Source: Nocardiopsis gilva YIM 90087
GTDB taxonomy: Bacteria; Actinomycetota; Actinomycetes; Streptosporangiales; Streptosporangiaceae
Reading direction: 5' to 3'
DNA: 64,000 nt
NCBI RefSeq assembly: GCF_002263495.1
Contig: NZ_CP022753.1
Span: forward strand, 3,968,001-4,032,000
Both the position numbers and the translations under genes were made by a program. Positions 55,627 to 64,000 of this stretch are shown here, one piece after another. Below the pieces are notes generated by a model. The model saw nothing but the letters and a program-made list of their open reading frames with translations. It made no database searches and was not told the DNA's origin. Every line of letters begins with the position of its first letter. Positions within the stretch are counted from its first letter, which is position 1.

Positions 55627-55654
55627 GAACCGGACCCGACCGAAGGCGCGATAG
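55627..55654 (+). promoter_or_regulatory. ECF-type promoter of the sigma-ABC operon
   Basis: GAACCG (55627-55632), 16 bases, then CGATAG (55649-55654), resembling the GAAC/CGAT boxes of ECF sigma promoters. The start codon is 7 bases past the -10 box, so the transcript would be leaderless and probably autoregulated. Confidence 0.5.
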
Positions 55655-55661
55655 TACCGAC

Positions 55662-56246
55662 GTGAAGCTGTTCCGACGTGCCAAGCGCACGCCCGACTAC
55701 GACCCCGACGGCTCGGACGCCGAGCTGCTCGGCGCGGTCGCCTGCGGTGACTCCCGCGCTTTGGAGATCCTGCACCGCAGGCACGCCCCCTGGCTGCGTG
55801 CGCGCCTGCGCTACCGGTGCGGCGACCCCGACGTGGTGGACGCCGCGCTGCAGGAGACCTTTCTCGCGGTCTGGAAGAACGCCAAGACCTTCACTGCCCG
55901 CGGTGCCGATGGCGACGCCGGAGCGTGGATCTGGACGATCGCGATCCGCCAACTCATCTCGCAACTGCGCAGGCGGGGAAACCGGTGGCTCGGGGACACC
56001 GATCCGGAACCCTACGAACCGGTGGGCGAGGCGTCCGCCGAGGACCTGGTGCTGCTCCGGATCGAACACGGCCCGCTCGGCGCTGCGCTGAACAACCTCT
56101 CCCCGGAGCTGCGCCTGGCCATCCAGGCCACCATCCTGGACGGACTGACCGTGCGTGAGGCCGCGCTGATGCTCCAAGTCCCCGAAGGCACCGTCAAGAC
56201 CCGTGTCATGCGGGCCAAGGCCCAACTCCGGGAGCAGCTGACATGA
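55662..56246 (+). CDS. ECF sigma factor of the ABC-permease operon
   Basis: A 194-residue ECF sigma factor: region 2 at about 25-95 (LLGAVACGDSRALEILHRRH; LQETFLAVWKNAKTF), region 4 at about 140-192 (LTVREAALMLQVPEGTVKTR). GTG 55662 has no ribosome site and is probably leaderless. Its last codons overlap the next gene by ATGA. It should direct transcription of this operon when released from the membrane protein encoded next. Confidence 0.9.
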   Translation: MKLFRRAKRTPDYDPDGSDAELLGAVACGDSRALEILHRRHAPWLRARLRYRCGDPDVVDAALQETFLAVWKNAKTFTARGADGDAGAWIWTIAIRQLISQLRRRGNRWLGDTDPEPYEPVGEASAEDLVLLRIEHGPLGAALNNLSPELRLAIQATILDGLTVREAALMLQVPEGTVKTRVMRAKAQLREQLT

Positions 56247-57058
56247 CCTGGCATCTCACATCCCGGCAACTCACGGACTACGCCACCGGACGTGCGGACA
56301 TCGCCATGGCGATGTCCGCGGAGGCTCACCTGATGCACTGTGCGACCTGCCGCCAGGCGCTACCGACCGACGAGGAATGGCTGGAGACGAGCTGGGCGCA
56401 GCTGCGCGACATCGTCGACCGCCCGCGGCGCGGTCTGCTGGAGCGCGCGCTGGAGGCCAGCGGGCTCAAGGAGTCCACGGCGCGGCTGCTCGTCGCCACA
56501 CCCACGCTCTACCGCGCCTGGCTGATCGCCATGGTGGTCGTGCTGGGCACGGCGCTGATCGCCGCCCACACGGTGCCCCGCGGCTCGCTGATGTTCTACT
56601 TCCTGGCCCCGGTGCTGCCGCTGGTGGGCGTGGCGCTGGCCTACGGGCGCGGTGTCGATCCGGCACATGAGTTCACCTCGGTGACGCCGATGGCCGGACA
56701 GCGGCTGCTGTTCCTGCGCGCGATGGCGGTACTCGTTCCGGCCCTGACGTTGTGCACGGGGGCGGCCCTGCTACTGCCCGGAGTCGGCGGCCCGGACTGG
56801 GCGCCCGTGGCGTGGTTGCTCCCCGCCCTGACGCTGGTCGCCGCGTCGCTGATGCTGTCGCGGTGGGTGAACCTCACCCTGGCGAGTGCGCTGCTGGCGG
56901 GTGGCTGGCTGGCCGCATTGGCACTGACCGCGACGGCCAAGCACCTCAAGCCCGAGCAGCTGTTCGCCGCGCACGCCCAGGTGCTGTGGGCCGCGGCCTT
57001 CGTGCTGATCGTGGGAGCCGTCGTCGCTCTGAAGGCGCGCCGCGGGTGGGCCGAATGA
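56243..57058 (+). CDS. Multispan zinc-finger anti-sigma factor
   Basis: A 271-residue protein. The N-terminus has a zf-HC2-type anti-sigma finger (AEAHLMHCATCRQAL, residues about 27-41). About six membrane helices follow from residue 90 on (AWLIAMVVVLGTALIAA; FYFLAPVLPLVGVALAYG), which is unusual because most such anti-sigma factors span the membrane once. It is coupled by four-base overlaps to the genes on both sides. It may sense the state of the membrane or of the partner transporter. Confidence 0.88.
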   Translation: MTWHLTSRQLTDYATGRADIAMAMSAEAHLMHCATCRQALPTDEEWLETSWAQLRDIVDRPRRGLLERALEASGLKESTARLLVATPTLYRAWLIAMVVVLGTALIAAHTVPRGSLMFYFLAPVLPLVGVALAYGRGVDPAHEFTSVTPMAGQRLLFLRAMAVLVPALTLCTGAALLLPGVGGPDWAPVAWLLPALTLVAASLMLSRWVNLTLASALLAGGWLAALALTATAKHLKPEQLFAAHAQVLWAAAFVLIVGAVVALKARRGWAE

Positions 57059-57978
57059 CCGCGCCCGAGGTTTCCACGTGCACTGCCCTGGGCGGTGTGG
57101 TGGCGCAGGCGGTGACGCGTAGGTATGGCCTGCGGACCGCACTGAACGATGTCTCCCTGGAGATCGGCCGCGGGGTCACTGGCCTGCTGGGCCGTAACGG
57201 CGCAGGCAAGACCACGTTGATGCGCTGCCTGTCGACCGACCTGGACCCCAGCAGCGGCCGATTGGAGATCCTGGGCCGCAACCCGGAACGCTCCGGCGAG
57301 CGGACGGAGATCCGCCGCCGCCTCGGCCACCTGCCCCAGAACCCGACCCTGTACCCCCACTTCACCGCGTTCGGGCTGCTCGACTACATCGCCGTGCTCA
57401 AGGAGCTGGGCGGTCGCAGGCGGCGGCACGACGAGGTACGGCGAGTGCTGAGCCTGGTCGGGCTGTACGACCGCCGGTTCACCCGGGTGCGCCGACTGTC
57501 GGGCGGCATGAAGCAGCGGCTCGCGCTGGCCGGGGCGCTCCTCGGCGAGCCGCAGCTGCTACTCCTCGACGAGCCGACCATCGGCCTCGATCCCGAGCAG
57601 CGGATCCGCTTCCGCGACCTGGTCTCGGAGTTCGCAACCACGCGCACCGTCGTGCTGTCCACGCACCAGATCGAGGACGTCGAGGCGCTGTGCAACGGCG
57701 TCATCGTGCTCGACGAGGGGCGGCTGGTGTTCACCGGGACCCCCGCCGAACTCATCGGCCAGGCGCGCGGCCACGTATGGGCGCTTCCGGAGCGCCCGTC
57801 CGCGGGCACCACGACGTGGCGGCGGCCCGACGGCCGCTACCGCGTGCTCACGCCGTACGCGACGCGCCCGCCCGAGGGATATGGGGAGTCCGCCGAACCG
57901 GTCGATCCCACCCTGGAGGACGGCTACCTGCTGCTGACCGGCGCCGCCGACGGAACGGCGGTATCGGGCTCCGCATGA
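57055..57978 (+). CDS. ABC transporter ATPase
   Basis: A 307-residue ATPase of the ABC-2/drug and lipid export class: Walker A GRNGAGKT, Q-loop LPQNPTLYPH, signature LSGGMKQRLALAGALL, Walker B LLLLDEPTIGLD and the switch His in STHQIEDVEAL. The last 60 residues form an extension like those of ABC-2 ATPases. It overlaps both neighbours by four bases (ATGA), and the two permeases downstream are its evident partners. Confidence 0.92.
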   Translation: MTAPEVSTCTALGGVVAQAVTRRYGLRTALNDVSLEIGRGVTGLLGRNGAGKTTLMRCLSTDLDPSSGRLEILGRNPERSGERTEIRRRLGHLPQNPTLYPHFTAFGLLDYIAVLKELGGRRRRHDEVRRVLSLVGLYDRRFTRVRRLSGGMKQRLALAGALLGEPQLLLLDEPTIGLDPEQRIRFRDLVSEFATTRTVVLSTHQIEDVEALCNGVIVLDEGRLVFTGTPAELIGQARGHVWALPERPSAGTTTWRRPDGRYRVLTPYATRPPEGYGESAEPVDPTLEDGYLLLTGAADGTAVSGSA

Positions 57979-59540
57979 CGATCTCCATCACGCGGCTGTC
58001 GTGGTTCGAACTCAAGCGGCTGCTGCGCGGCCCCTTCGTGTGGCTCGGTGTCCTGGGCATCGTGGCCCTCCAAGGCCAACGCACCGTGCCCGGTACCTCC
58101 GGCGAGCTGCCCAGCTGGGGAGTCATCACCGACAGCACGATCCTCGTCGGTGAGGGTGCCGCGGTGGCTATGTTCCTCGCCGGGCTTTTCCCCGCCGCCA
58201 GGAACTCCCGGTACGGCGATGCCATCACCTCCCCCGTCGGACAGCGGGAGCGTTCCGTCGCGCTGCTGACCGCCGTCTCCCTGTGCGGGGTCGCTCTGGG
58301 AGCCCTGGCCTGGGGAGTGGTGATCGTCCTCCTGGGATCCGAGGAGGTCGCGGGCTCGCTGAGCCCGGTCGCGCTCGCCACACCGCCCCTCATCGCCGCC
58401 AGCGGAGGCGTAGCCGGAGTCCTCACGGGCACATGGACTAAATCATGGGTGCCGGGCCTGGTACCCACGTTGGCCCTCCCCATGTACCTGTTCGCAGGTG
58501 GGCTCTTCGGAGTCGAATCGGTGATCATGAACGCGCCAGCGGCGGGCGCGGGCGCGCTGTACTACACGGCCGACACGCTCCTGCGCCCATCGACCGACTC
58601 CATCTCGCCCCTGTGGGGCATCCCGCCGCTGCACGCGGCCCAGCTGCTGCTCCTCATCGCCGCCGGCTGCGCCGCCACGGTGCTGCGGACCTCCTCCGGC
58701 AGGCGGCACCGGATCATCGCCGCTGGACTCACCGTCCTGCTCCTGGGCGGGGTGGCCGTGGCACACACGACCCAGCGGGTGGAGCCAGGGGCCGGGGACA
58801 CGGAAGTCACCGCGATGCCCGACTGGGTCTCCGTCCCCAAACGCGTGTGCCGCAGCTATGACGGCGTCACCTACTGCAGCTACGCGACCTACGAGTCCTC
58901 AATCCCCGAGTGGCGGAAGGCCGTAGCCCCGGTGACGGAGGCCGTGCCGAAGCGCGCCCGCGGGGACCTGCCCACCGTCGCCCTGCAGACGTTCGAGGTC
59001 CCGCAGCAGACGGTGATGGACGGCGTCGCCGTTCCTTTCGACAGGTGGAGCCTCAGCAATCCGTGGACACAGCAGGACCTGACCGCCCAGGTCGCCCAGA
59101 TCGTGCTGAAGCTCCCCAAGAAGTGGCACTACGGCGAGTGCACCCTCCGCGGCCAGGCACGCCTTCCGGTGTACTTGTGGCTCCTGTACCGACCGGTGGC
59201 CCACGACCCCCGCGAACGGCCGTCGACGGTGTGGGGTGGGGACGCCTCTGGCGGCTCGGTCGACGACATCGCACTCGCTGTTGCCATGCATGGAGCCCCC
59301 GATGAGAAGGTCATCCGCGCATTGAACCGATCCTGGGAGCGGGTGACCGCACCCGAGACCACGTCCGCCGAGGCCGCGCGGCTGCTGGACATCGAGGTGA
59401 CCGACACCCACCGTGCAAGCGCCGAGCGAGAACTCGACGCGATCGCCAGCGGCCACCCTGACGCCGACGGATTCTCCCTACTCGATCAGGAAACCTCCGC
59501 CGATGAGACCGCTGACCCCCCTCTCGCGCCCTGCCGTTGA
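57975..59540 (+). CDS. ABC-2-like permease with four-Cys extracytoplasmic module, copy 1
   Basis: A 521-residue protein. Residues 1-270 hold about six or more membrane helices in an ABC-2-like arrangement (starts RLSWFELKRLLRG). The C-terminal 240 residues are soluble, with CRSYDGVTYC (Cys292 and Cys301), CTLRGQARLPVYLWL and a terminal PCR. The same cysteines occur in the paralogue that follows, so two disulfides outside the membrane are likely. I do not recognise this module. It may be a receptor, a peptidase-like domain or a chaperone for the export substrate. Confidence 0.85.
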   Translation: MTISITRLSWFELKRLLRGPFVWLGVLGIVALQGQRTVPGTSGELPSWGVITDSTILVGEGAAVAMFLAGLFPAARNSRYGDAITSPVGQRERSVALLTAVSLCGVALGALAWGVVIVLLGSEEVAGSLSPVALATPPLIAASGGVAGVLTGTWTKSWVPGLVPTLALPMYLFAGGLFGVESVIMNAPAAGAGALYYTADTLLRPSTDSISPLWGIPPLHAAQLLLLIAAGCAATVLRTSSGRRHRIIAAGLTVLLLGGVAVAHTTQRVEPGAGDTEVTAMPDWVSVPKRVCRSYDGVTYCSYATYESSIPEWRKAVAPVTEAVPKRARGDLPTVALQTFEVPQQTVMDGVAVPFDRWSLSNPWTQQDLTAQVAQIVLKLPKKWHYGECTLRGQARLPVYLWLLYRPVAHDPRERPSTVWGGDASGGSVDDIALAVAMHGAPDEKVIRALNRSWERVTAPETTSAEAARLLDIEVTDTHRASAERELDAIASGHPDADGFSLLDQETSADETADPPLAPCR

Positions 59541-61137
59541 CGCGTTCTTCGGCGGCGTGCGTGCGGCCGTGTCCCCGACGCGACTGGTCTGGTTCGAGCT
59601 CAAACGCCTGGCGCGCAACCCCGCACCGTGGCTCGCGGTCGCGTACGTGTCGTACAGCCTTTTCGACAACGCGTACCTGACGTACTGGGGCGGCGTGTTC
59701 AACACCGTACTGACCAGCGCGGCGGTCACCGGCACCGCGATATTCGTGGCCGCCCTCGTGGCGACGGTGCGCGAGGCGCGCTACAACGCCGGGGCCGCGC
59801 TGCCGGTCGCCCAGCGGACGCGAGTGGCATCGCTGCTGATCAGCTCAGCTATCGCCGGGGCGGCCAGCTTCCTGATCCCCTACGCGGTTCTGATCTGGGC
59901 GTCGGAACCCGCACCGATCGCGGGGTCCATCACCCCCGTCGCGTTCGTGCTCCCCCTGATGGTGTCGGCGCTCGGCGGCGTCACCGGGGTCATGTTCGGC
60001 GTCTGGACGCGTTCATGGCTGGCGGCTCCCGCACTGCTGCTGACCGTGGTCGCCAACCAGCTGCTGATCACCGAGGTCGGCGTCATCGACGCAACCGTGG
60101 TCCCCGGGTCGTTCCGGATCGGCAGCCTCGCCGAAGCGCTGGTGATCCCGGGCGGCGGGTATGGCCCCGGCTTCTGGTGGCTCGCCCCGGCCCACCTCGC
60201 CTATCTCGGACTCGCCCTGCTCACGGTGGCCGCCCTCGCCCTCCTGCGTCTCCAGCCCGGGCGGCGACGCCGAGCGATCACTGCCGCGCTGGCCCTGGTG
60301 CTGCTGGCCGGGTCCGCCACGGCCTACTGGCAGCGCCACGAGGACGGGCGCCGGGCCGAGCAGACCAGGATGGACGAGGGCGCGTTCCCGGGGTGGGCGG
60401 GCCCGAAACCCAAGCGCTCCTGCACCACCCGCGGCGGCATCACCTACTGCGCCTATGACAACTTCAAGCAGTGGATCCCCTACTGGGAACAGGCGGCGGC
60501 GCCGGTGGCCGCGGCGCTACCCGAGCACGCACGCCGGCACCTCCCGCGCGTGGTCCAGCAGACCTTCGACCGTGCCTACTGGTTCGACGATTCCGACAAC
60601 CCACTCCGGCAGGGCATCGCCGTCCCCAACGACGTGTGGACGCCTGGCGAGGAGTACCCGCGTCGGGACCTGGCCGAGCAGATGGCCCTGCCCGCACTGG
60701 GCCTGGTCGGGTACCGCGAGTTCGCGTGCAGTATCCGGGGGCAGGCCCGGCTTCCGGTCTACCTCTGGCTCGTCGTCCGGGACAGTGCGGCTCCCGCCCC
60801 AGCGATCGACCCCCTCTACGAACACGATCTCACCCGCGCTGACACCACGGCGGTCGCCGTCGCGATGGCGATGCTGGAGGCGCCCGAAGACCGGATCGTG
60901 CGCGGCCTCGACGAGCACTGGGAGCGGCTGATCTCCCCCGACACCCGCGCCGCCGAGGCGGCACGGCTGCTCGGCCTGCGCGTCACCGCCTCTCACCGCA
61001 AGCACGCGACCGAGCTCATCACGCAGTGGCGCGGCGGCAGGCCACCCCAGTACACGATCGACGCCGAAGAGTTCCCGCAGGTCGACCCCGTGCCCGCCGA
61101 TGGGGGCGGCGACGAGGCGCCGCCTCCGTGCCGCTGA
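59503..61137 (+). CDS. ABC-2-like permease with four-Cys extracytoplasmic module, copy 2
   Basis: A 544-residue paralogue of the preceding gene with the same plan: RLVWFELKRLARN start, ARYNAGAALPVAQRTRVASL matching the copy 1 loop, about six helices, then CTTRGGITYC (Cys307 and Cys316), CSIRGQARLPVYLWL and a terminal PCR. ATG 59503 overlaps the first gene by 38 bases; GTG 59557 is an alternative. The two would form a heterodimeric channel with the ATPase. Confidence 0.85.
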   Translation: MRPLTPLSRPAVDAFFGGVRAAVSPTRLVWFELKRLARNPAPWLAVAYVSYSLFDNAYLTYWGGVFNTVLTSAAVTGTAIFVAALVATVREARYNAGAALPVAQRTRVASLLISSAIAGAASFLIPYAVLIWASEPAPIAGSITPVAFVLPLMVSALGGVTGVMFGVWTRSWLAAPALLLTVVANQLLITEVGVIDATVVPGSFRIGSLAEALVIPGGGYGPGFWWLAPAHLAYLGLALLTVAALALLRLQPGRRRRAITAALALVLLAGSATAYWQRHEDGRRAEQTRMDEGAFPGWAGPKPKRSCTTRGGITYCAYDNFKQWIPYWEQAAAPVAAALPEHARRHLPRVVQQTFDRAYWFDDSDNPLRQGIAVPNDVWTPGEEYPRRDLAEQMALPALGLVGYREFACSIRGQARLPVYLWLVVRDSAAPAPAIDPLYEHDLTRADTTAVAVAMAMLEAPEDRIVRGLDEHWERLISPDTRAAEAARLLGLRVTASHRKHATELITQWRGGRPPQYTIDAEEFPQVDPVPADGGGDEAPPPCR

Positions 61138-61147
61138 CCCGGGCCGG

Positions 61148-61164
61148 CCGCGCCACCGGCGCGG
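61148..61164. terminator. Short hairpin after the sigma-ABC operon
   Basis: A 7-base GC stem (61148-61154 with 61158-61164) with a 3-base loop, between this operon and the converging methyltransferase gene. Confidence 0.5.
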
Positions 61165-61201
61165 GGTGCTCCCCGGACAGGGGACAGCCCCGTCGCAGGG
61201 C

Positions 61202-62467
61202 TTAGACGTCGTTGCGCACGAGAGTCGCCACGCACTCCACGTGGTGGGTCATGGGGAAGCTGTCGAACGCCCGAAGATCCGTCAGTTCGTAGCCGCACTC
61301 CAGGAACGCCGCCAGGTCGCGGGCCAGGGTCGCCGGGTCGCAGGAGACGTAGGCGACGCGGCGGTTGCGCAGCTCGGCGAGCTGTTCGGCGACCACCCGT
61401 CCGGCACCCGCGCGGGGCGGGTCGATGACCGCGATGTCCACGCGCATGTCGACCCACTCGCGCAGCTGCGAGGCGACATCGGCGCGCTCCACGCGGACCC
61501 AGGGCAGGTCGCGCAGGTTGTGCTGGGCGTCGCGGACGGCCTCGGCGTTGCCCTCCACGCCCAGGACGCGCCCCTCGGGGCCGACGGCGTCCGCCAGGGC
61601 TCCGGCGAACAGTCCGGCGCCGCAGTACAGGTCGAGGGCGGTCTCCCCCGGCTTCGGTTCCAGGGCGGCGATGACGGCGTCGCTGAGGGTCTGCGCGGCG
61701 GCCGGATGCACCTGCCAGAACCCTCCGGCGCTGACGCGGTAATCGCGCCCGCCGACGGTCTCCCGGATCCCGCGGCGCCCGCGAACCGACTGGGTGCGCC
61801 CGCCCTTGAACCGCCGCAGGACGGCGGCCGAGGCCTTGGGGGTGGGAAGGAGCGGCAGCTTGGCTCCGCGCGGAGTGACGATGACCGCGGTGTCGGCGCA
61901 GGAGGCCGAGGAGACGGCCTCGACCTCGCTGACACCCGGCCACTGCAGTTCGGGAACGCCCAGCCGGTTGACCTCGGGGTGGGCGATCAGGCACTCGTCG
62001 ATGGGCTGCAGGGCGTGCGAGCGGTGCTTGCGCAGTCCGGCCGTGCCGTCGGCATCGACGGCGAACCGCACGCGGGTACGCCAGCCCAGGCCGTCAGGCG
62101 TGCCGGGCAGCTCCTCGACGTGCACCTCGCGCTCGATCCCGGCGATGCGCCGCAGCTGCTCGGTGACCACCTGTGCCTTGATCCGGCGCTGCGCCTCCAG
62201 CGAGGCGTGCTGCCAGTCGCAGCCGCCGCACTTGCCCGGACCGGCGAACTTGCACGGGGCCTCCACCCGGTCGGCGGACGCCTCCAGGACCTCCACGGCG
62301 TCGCCGCGCAGGAAGCGCTTGGTCTCCTCGGTGATCCGCACCCGGACCCGTTCCCCGGGCAGCGCGTGCCGGACGAAGACGACCTGCTCGTCGTGGCGTC
62401 CCACGCACCACCCGCCGTGCGCGACACCATCGATGCGCAACTCCAGGTGGGTTCCGACACGGCTCAT
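61202..62467 (-). CDS. TRAM-domain RNA uridine methyltransferase (TrmA/RumA family)
   Basis: A 421-residue 5-methyluridine methyltransferase. An N-terminal TRAM RNA-binding domain is followed by an iron-sulfur motif (CKFAGPGKCGGCDWQ), the SAM-binding LDLYCGAGLFAGALA and the catalytic cysteine in YVSCDPATLARDL, with a further DPPRAG motif. It methylates rRNA or tRNA; the exact site is not deducible. ATG 62467 follows GGAGG by 10 bases. The in-frame sequence farther upstream has no family resemblance. Confidence 0.92.
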   Translation of the reverse strand: MSRVGTHLELRIDGVAHGGWCVGRHDEQVVFVRHALPGERVRVRITEETKRFLRGDAVEVLEASADRVEAPCKFAGPGKCGGCDWQHASLEAQRRIKAQVVTEQLRRIAGIEREVHVEELPGTPDGLGWRTRVRFAVDADGTAGLRKHRSHALQPIDECLIAHPEVNRLGVPELQWPGVSEVEAVSSASCADTAVIVTPRGAKLPLLPTPKASAAVLRRFKGGRTQSVRGRRGIRETVGGRDYRVSAGGFWQVHPAAAQTLSDAVIAALEPKPGETALDLYCGAGLFAGALADAVGPEGRVLGVEGNAEAVRDAQHNLRDLPWVRVERADVASQLREWVDMRVDIAVIDPPRAGAGRVVAEQLAELRNRRVAYVSCDPATLARDLAAFLECGYELTDLRAFDSFPMTHHVECVATLVRNDV

Positions 62468-62673
62468 GAAAAAATGACCTCCGGCACGACGGGACTTCCT
62501 CGGGCATGTCGCAGGTGACTCCCGCGTACAGCCACCGCCCATCTGCGGTAACTCTAGCCGAGCGGGCACCCCGCTCCGGTTGGGTATACCGTTGCCGGGG
62601 CCGCATCATCAGCGGCATTCTCACCTGCCGAGCGGGTGTACGTCCGAACGCCGAGACCGGGAGCGGATGACCT

Positions 62674-63357
62674 GTGCACATCGTCATACTGGGCTGCGGC
62701 CGGGTGGGCTCCACCCTCGCGCACACGCTGGAGGACATGGGGCACACGGTCGCGGTGATCGACAGGGACCCCGAGGCCTTCCGTCGGCTGCGTTCCTCAA
62801 CCGCGAAAACGGCGGTCCACGGCATCGGCCACGACCGCGACGTCCTCATCACGGCGGGGATCGCCGGGGCCGACGCGTTCGCCGCTGTGAGCAGCGGTGA
62901 CAACTCCAACATCATCGCCGCGCGGGTAGCCCGCGAGGTGTTCGGGGTGGAGCACGTGGTCGCGCGCATCTACGACCCGCGGCGCGCCGAGGTCTACCAG
63001 CGGCTCGGCATCCCGACCGTGGGCACGGTGCGGTGGACCGCCGACACCGTCCTGCGGCGGCTCATTCCGGGATCGGCGGGGCTGGACGTCGGCCCGCTGT
63101 GGCGCGATCCGTCGGGCACCCTGCTGATGACCGAGGCGCCACTCAGCACCACCTGGGTGGGGCAGCGCGTGGAGCAGTTGGAGGCCGCGCTCCCGCTGCG
63201 CGTGGCCTACCTGTCGCGGGGCGGCGAGATCCTCCTGCCGCGCGGCGATGAGACGCTCCGGGCCGGGGACGTCCTGCACGTCCTCGCCCGTGCCGCCGAC
63301 ATCGACGGTCTCCAAGCGCGACTGGGCGCGCACGAGAGCCAGGACCAGGGGGTTTAG
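62674..63357 (+). CDS. trkA: TrkA-type potassium uptake protein 1
   Basis: A 227-residue RCK protein: an NAD-binding Rossmann domain (HIVILGCGRVGSTLAHTLED) and a C-terminal TrkA-C domain (PRGDETLRAGDVLHVLAR). It regulates a Trk/Ktr K+ channel through NAD(H) or ATP. GTG 62674 starts it, and 3 bases separate it from the next trkA gene. The pair corresponds to mycobacterial CeoB/CeoC. Confidence 0.92.
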   Translation: MHIVILGCGRVGSTLAHTLEDMGHTVAVIDRDPEAFRRLRSSTAKTAVHGIGHDRDVLITAGIAGADAFAAVSSGDNSNIIAARVAREVFGVEHVVARIYDPRRAEVYQRLGIPTVGTVRWTADTVLRRLIPGSAGLDVGPLWRDPSGTLLMTEAPLSTTWVGQRVEQLEAALPLRVAYLSRGGEILLPRGDETLRAGDVLHVLARAADIDGLQARLGAHESQDQGV

Positions 63358-63360
63358 CCG

Positions 63361-64000
63361 ATGCGGGTCGCAATCGCCGGAGCCGGAAGCGTCGGCCGTT
63401 CCATCGCCGCCGAACTGAGCGAGAGCGGGCACGAGGTGCTGCTCATCGACCGGGACACCCGCGCCATCGGCGTGGACGAGCTGCCGCGCGCGGAGTGGAT
63501 GCTGGCCGACGCCTGCGAGCTGTCCACGCTGGAGGACGCGCGGCTGGCCGACTTCGACACGGTCGTCGCCGCGAGCAGCGACGACAAGGTGAACCTCGTC
63601 GTGTGCCTGCTGGCGAAGAATGAGTTCGGGGTGAACCGCACCATCGCCCGGATCAATGATCCGGGCAACGAGTGGCTGTTCACCGACTCCTGGGGGGTCG
63701 ACGTGGCGGTGTCGCCGCCCCGGCTCATCGCCTCGCTGGTGGACGACGTCGCGGAGGTCAACGAGGCCGGGGACGCAATGGCGCTGCTGTCGCTGCCCGA
63801 GACCGACCTGCTGGAGTTCACGCTGCCGCCGGACACGCCGCACGCGGGTCGCCCGGTGGGCGAGCTGACCCCGGCCCTGCCCGAGGACATCGTCCTGGTC
63901 GCGCTCGTGCGCGAGGGACGGGTGCGGCCGCCCGTGCCGGAGACAGTCCTGGCCGCAGGCGACGACCTGGTCTTTCTGAGCAGTGCCGACTCCGTCGACG
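63361..64000 (+). CDS. trkA: TrkA-type potassium uptake protein 2 (cut by window edge)
   Basis: The first 213 codons of the second RCK protein (MRVAIAGAGSVGRSIAAELS) with a Rossmann NAD-binding domain and most of the TrkA-C domain (TVLAAGDDLVFLSS). The two TrkA proteins probably form a hetero-octameric ring that gates the channel. Only the last few residues lie outside the window. Confidence 0.92.
   Translation, partial: MRVAIAGAGSVGRSIAAELSESGHEVLLIDRDTRAIGVDELPRAEWMLADACELSTLEDARLADFDTVVAASSDDKVNLVVCLLAKNEFGVNRTIARINDPGNEWLFTDSWGVDVAVSPPRLIASLVDDVAEVNEAGDAMALLSLPETDLLEFTLPPDTPHAGRPVGELTPALPEDIVLVALVREGRVRPPVPETVLAAGDDLVFLSSADSVD

Overview
The window is very GC-rich bacterial DNA with third-position GC bias, GTG/TTG starts next to AGGAGG-like ribosome sites, several probable leaderless starts, SARP/AfsR, ROK, TetR and ECF regulators, F420-type luciferase-fold enzymes and a mycobacterial-type FprA. 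All of this points to an actinomycete; the gene mix fits the Nocardiopsis/Streptomonospora/Thermobifida branch best, but the genus is an inference. A recognisable chromosomal backbone runs through it: fadA-fadB, dxs, xylH-xylG-xylF with the ROK regulator, acnA, a TRAM-domain RNA methyltransferase and a trkA pair, in an order resembling the Streptomyces coelicolor SCO6027 to SCO5999 neighbourhood. Accessory blocks are inserted between these anchors.

Layout. 0-5.4 kb: an ABC exporter (cut by the left edge) divergent from the beta-oxidation pair fadAB. 5.5-10.1 kb: a small membrane protein, a LacI regulator, an ArsR-like regulator and a SARP that lacks its TPR end. 10.4-14.5 kb: tandem secreted I36-type inhibitors, then an MMPL permease divergent from its TetR. 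14.8-18.8 kb: a Pro-rich membrane metallopeptidase, a membrane protein, FprA and a 58-residue membrane protein. 19.0-25.3 kb: TetR/P450, then an MFS pump/TetR pair with tetO-like operators, then a scar in which the end of the second TetR is repeated on the far side of a secreted-protein gene. 25.4-34.1 kb: dxs, mug, a TauE-like permease, and the sugar ABC operon under a ROK repressor. 34.3-38.7 kb: a P-loop kinase, an acidic Met-containing lipoprotein, a membrane-anchored molybdenum enzyme, and sigK-rskA. 38.8-42 kb: a membrane Ser/Thr kinase and a potassium channel.

42.2-51 kb is the most accessory part: a septum-formation-type lipoprotein, an orphan Hint/RNase A-like toxin with its CdiI-type immunity gene (less GC-rich), an XRE-NACHT-multispan NLR-like protein, a secreted esterase and a secreted serine hydrolase, a small Cys/His protein, and an RHH/MazF-like toxin-antitoxin pair whose toxin is frameshifted. 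Near-identical terminator hairpins bound most of this block (44.46 and 50.98 kb), and a 70-base element occurs twice inside it.

51-64 kb: acnA, an empty 0.7 kb stretch with two orphan operators and one CRISPR-repeat-like sequence, an LLM oxidoreductase, then a tightly overlapping five-gene operon: ECF sigma factor, multispan zinc-finger anti-sigma, ABC ATPase, and two paralogous permeases that each carry the same four-cysteine extracytoplasmic-type module. I could not match that module to a known family; it is the best candidate here for an undescribed system. The window ends in the RNA methyltransferase and two trkA genes.
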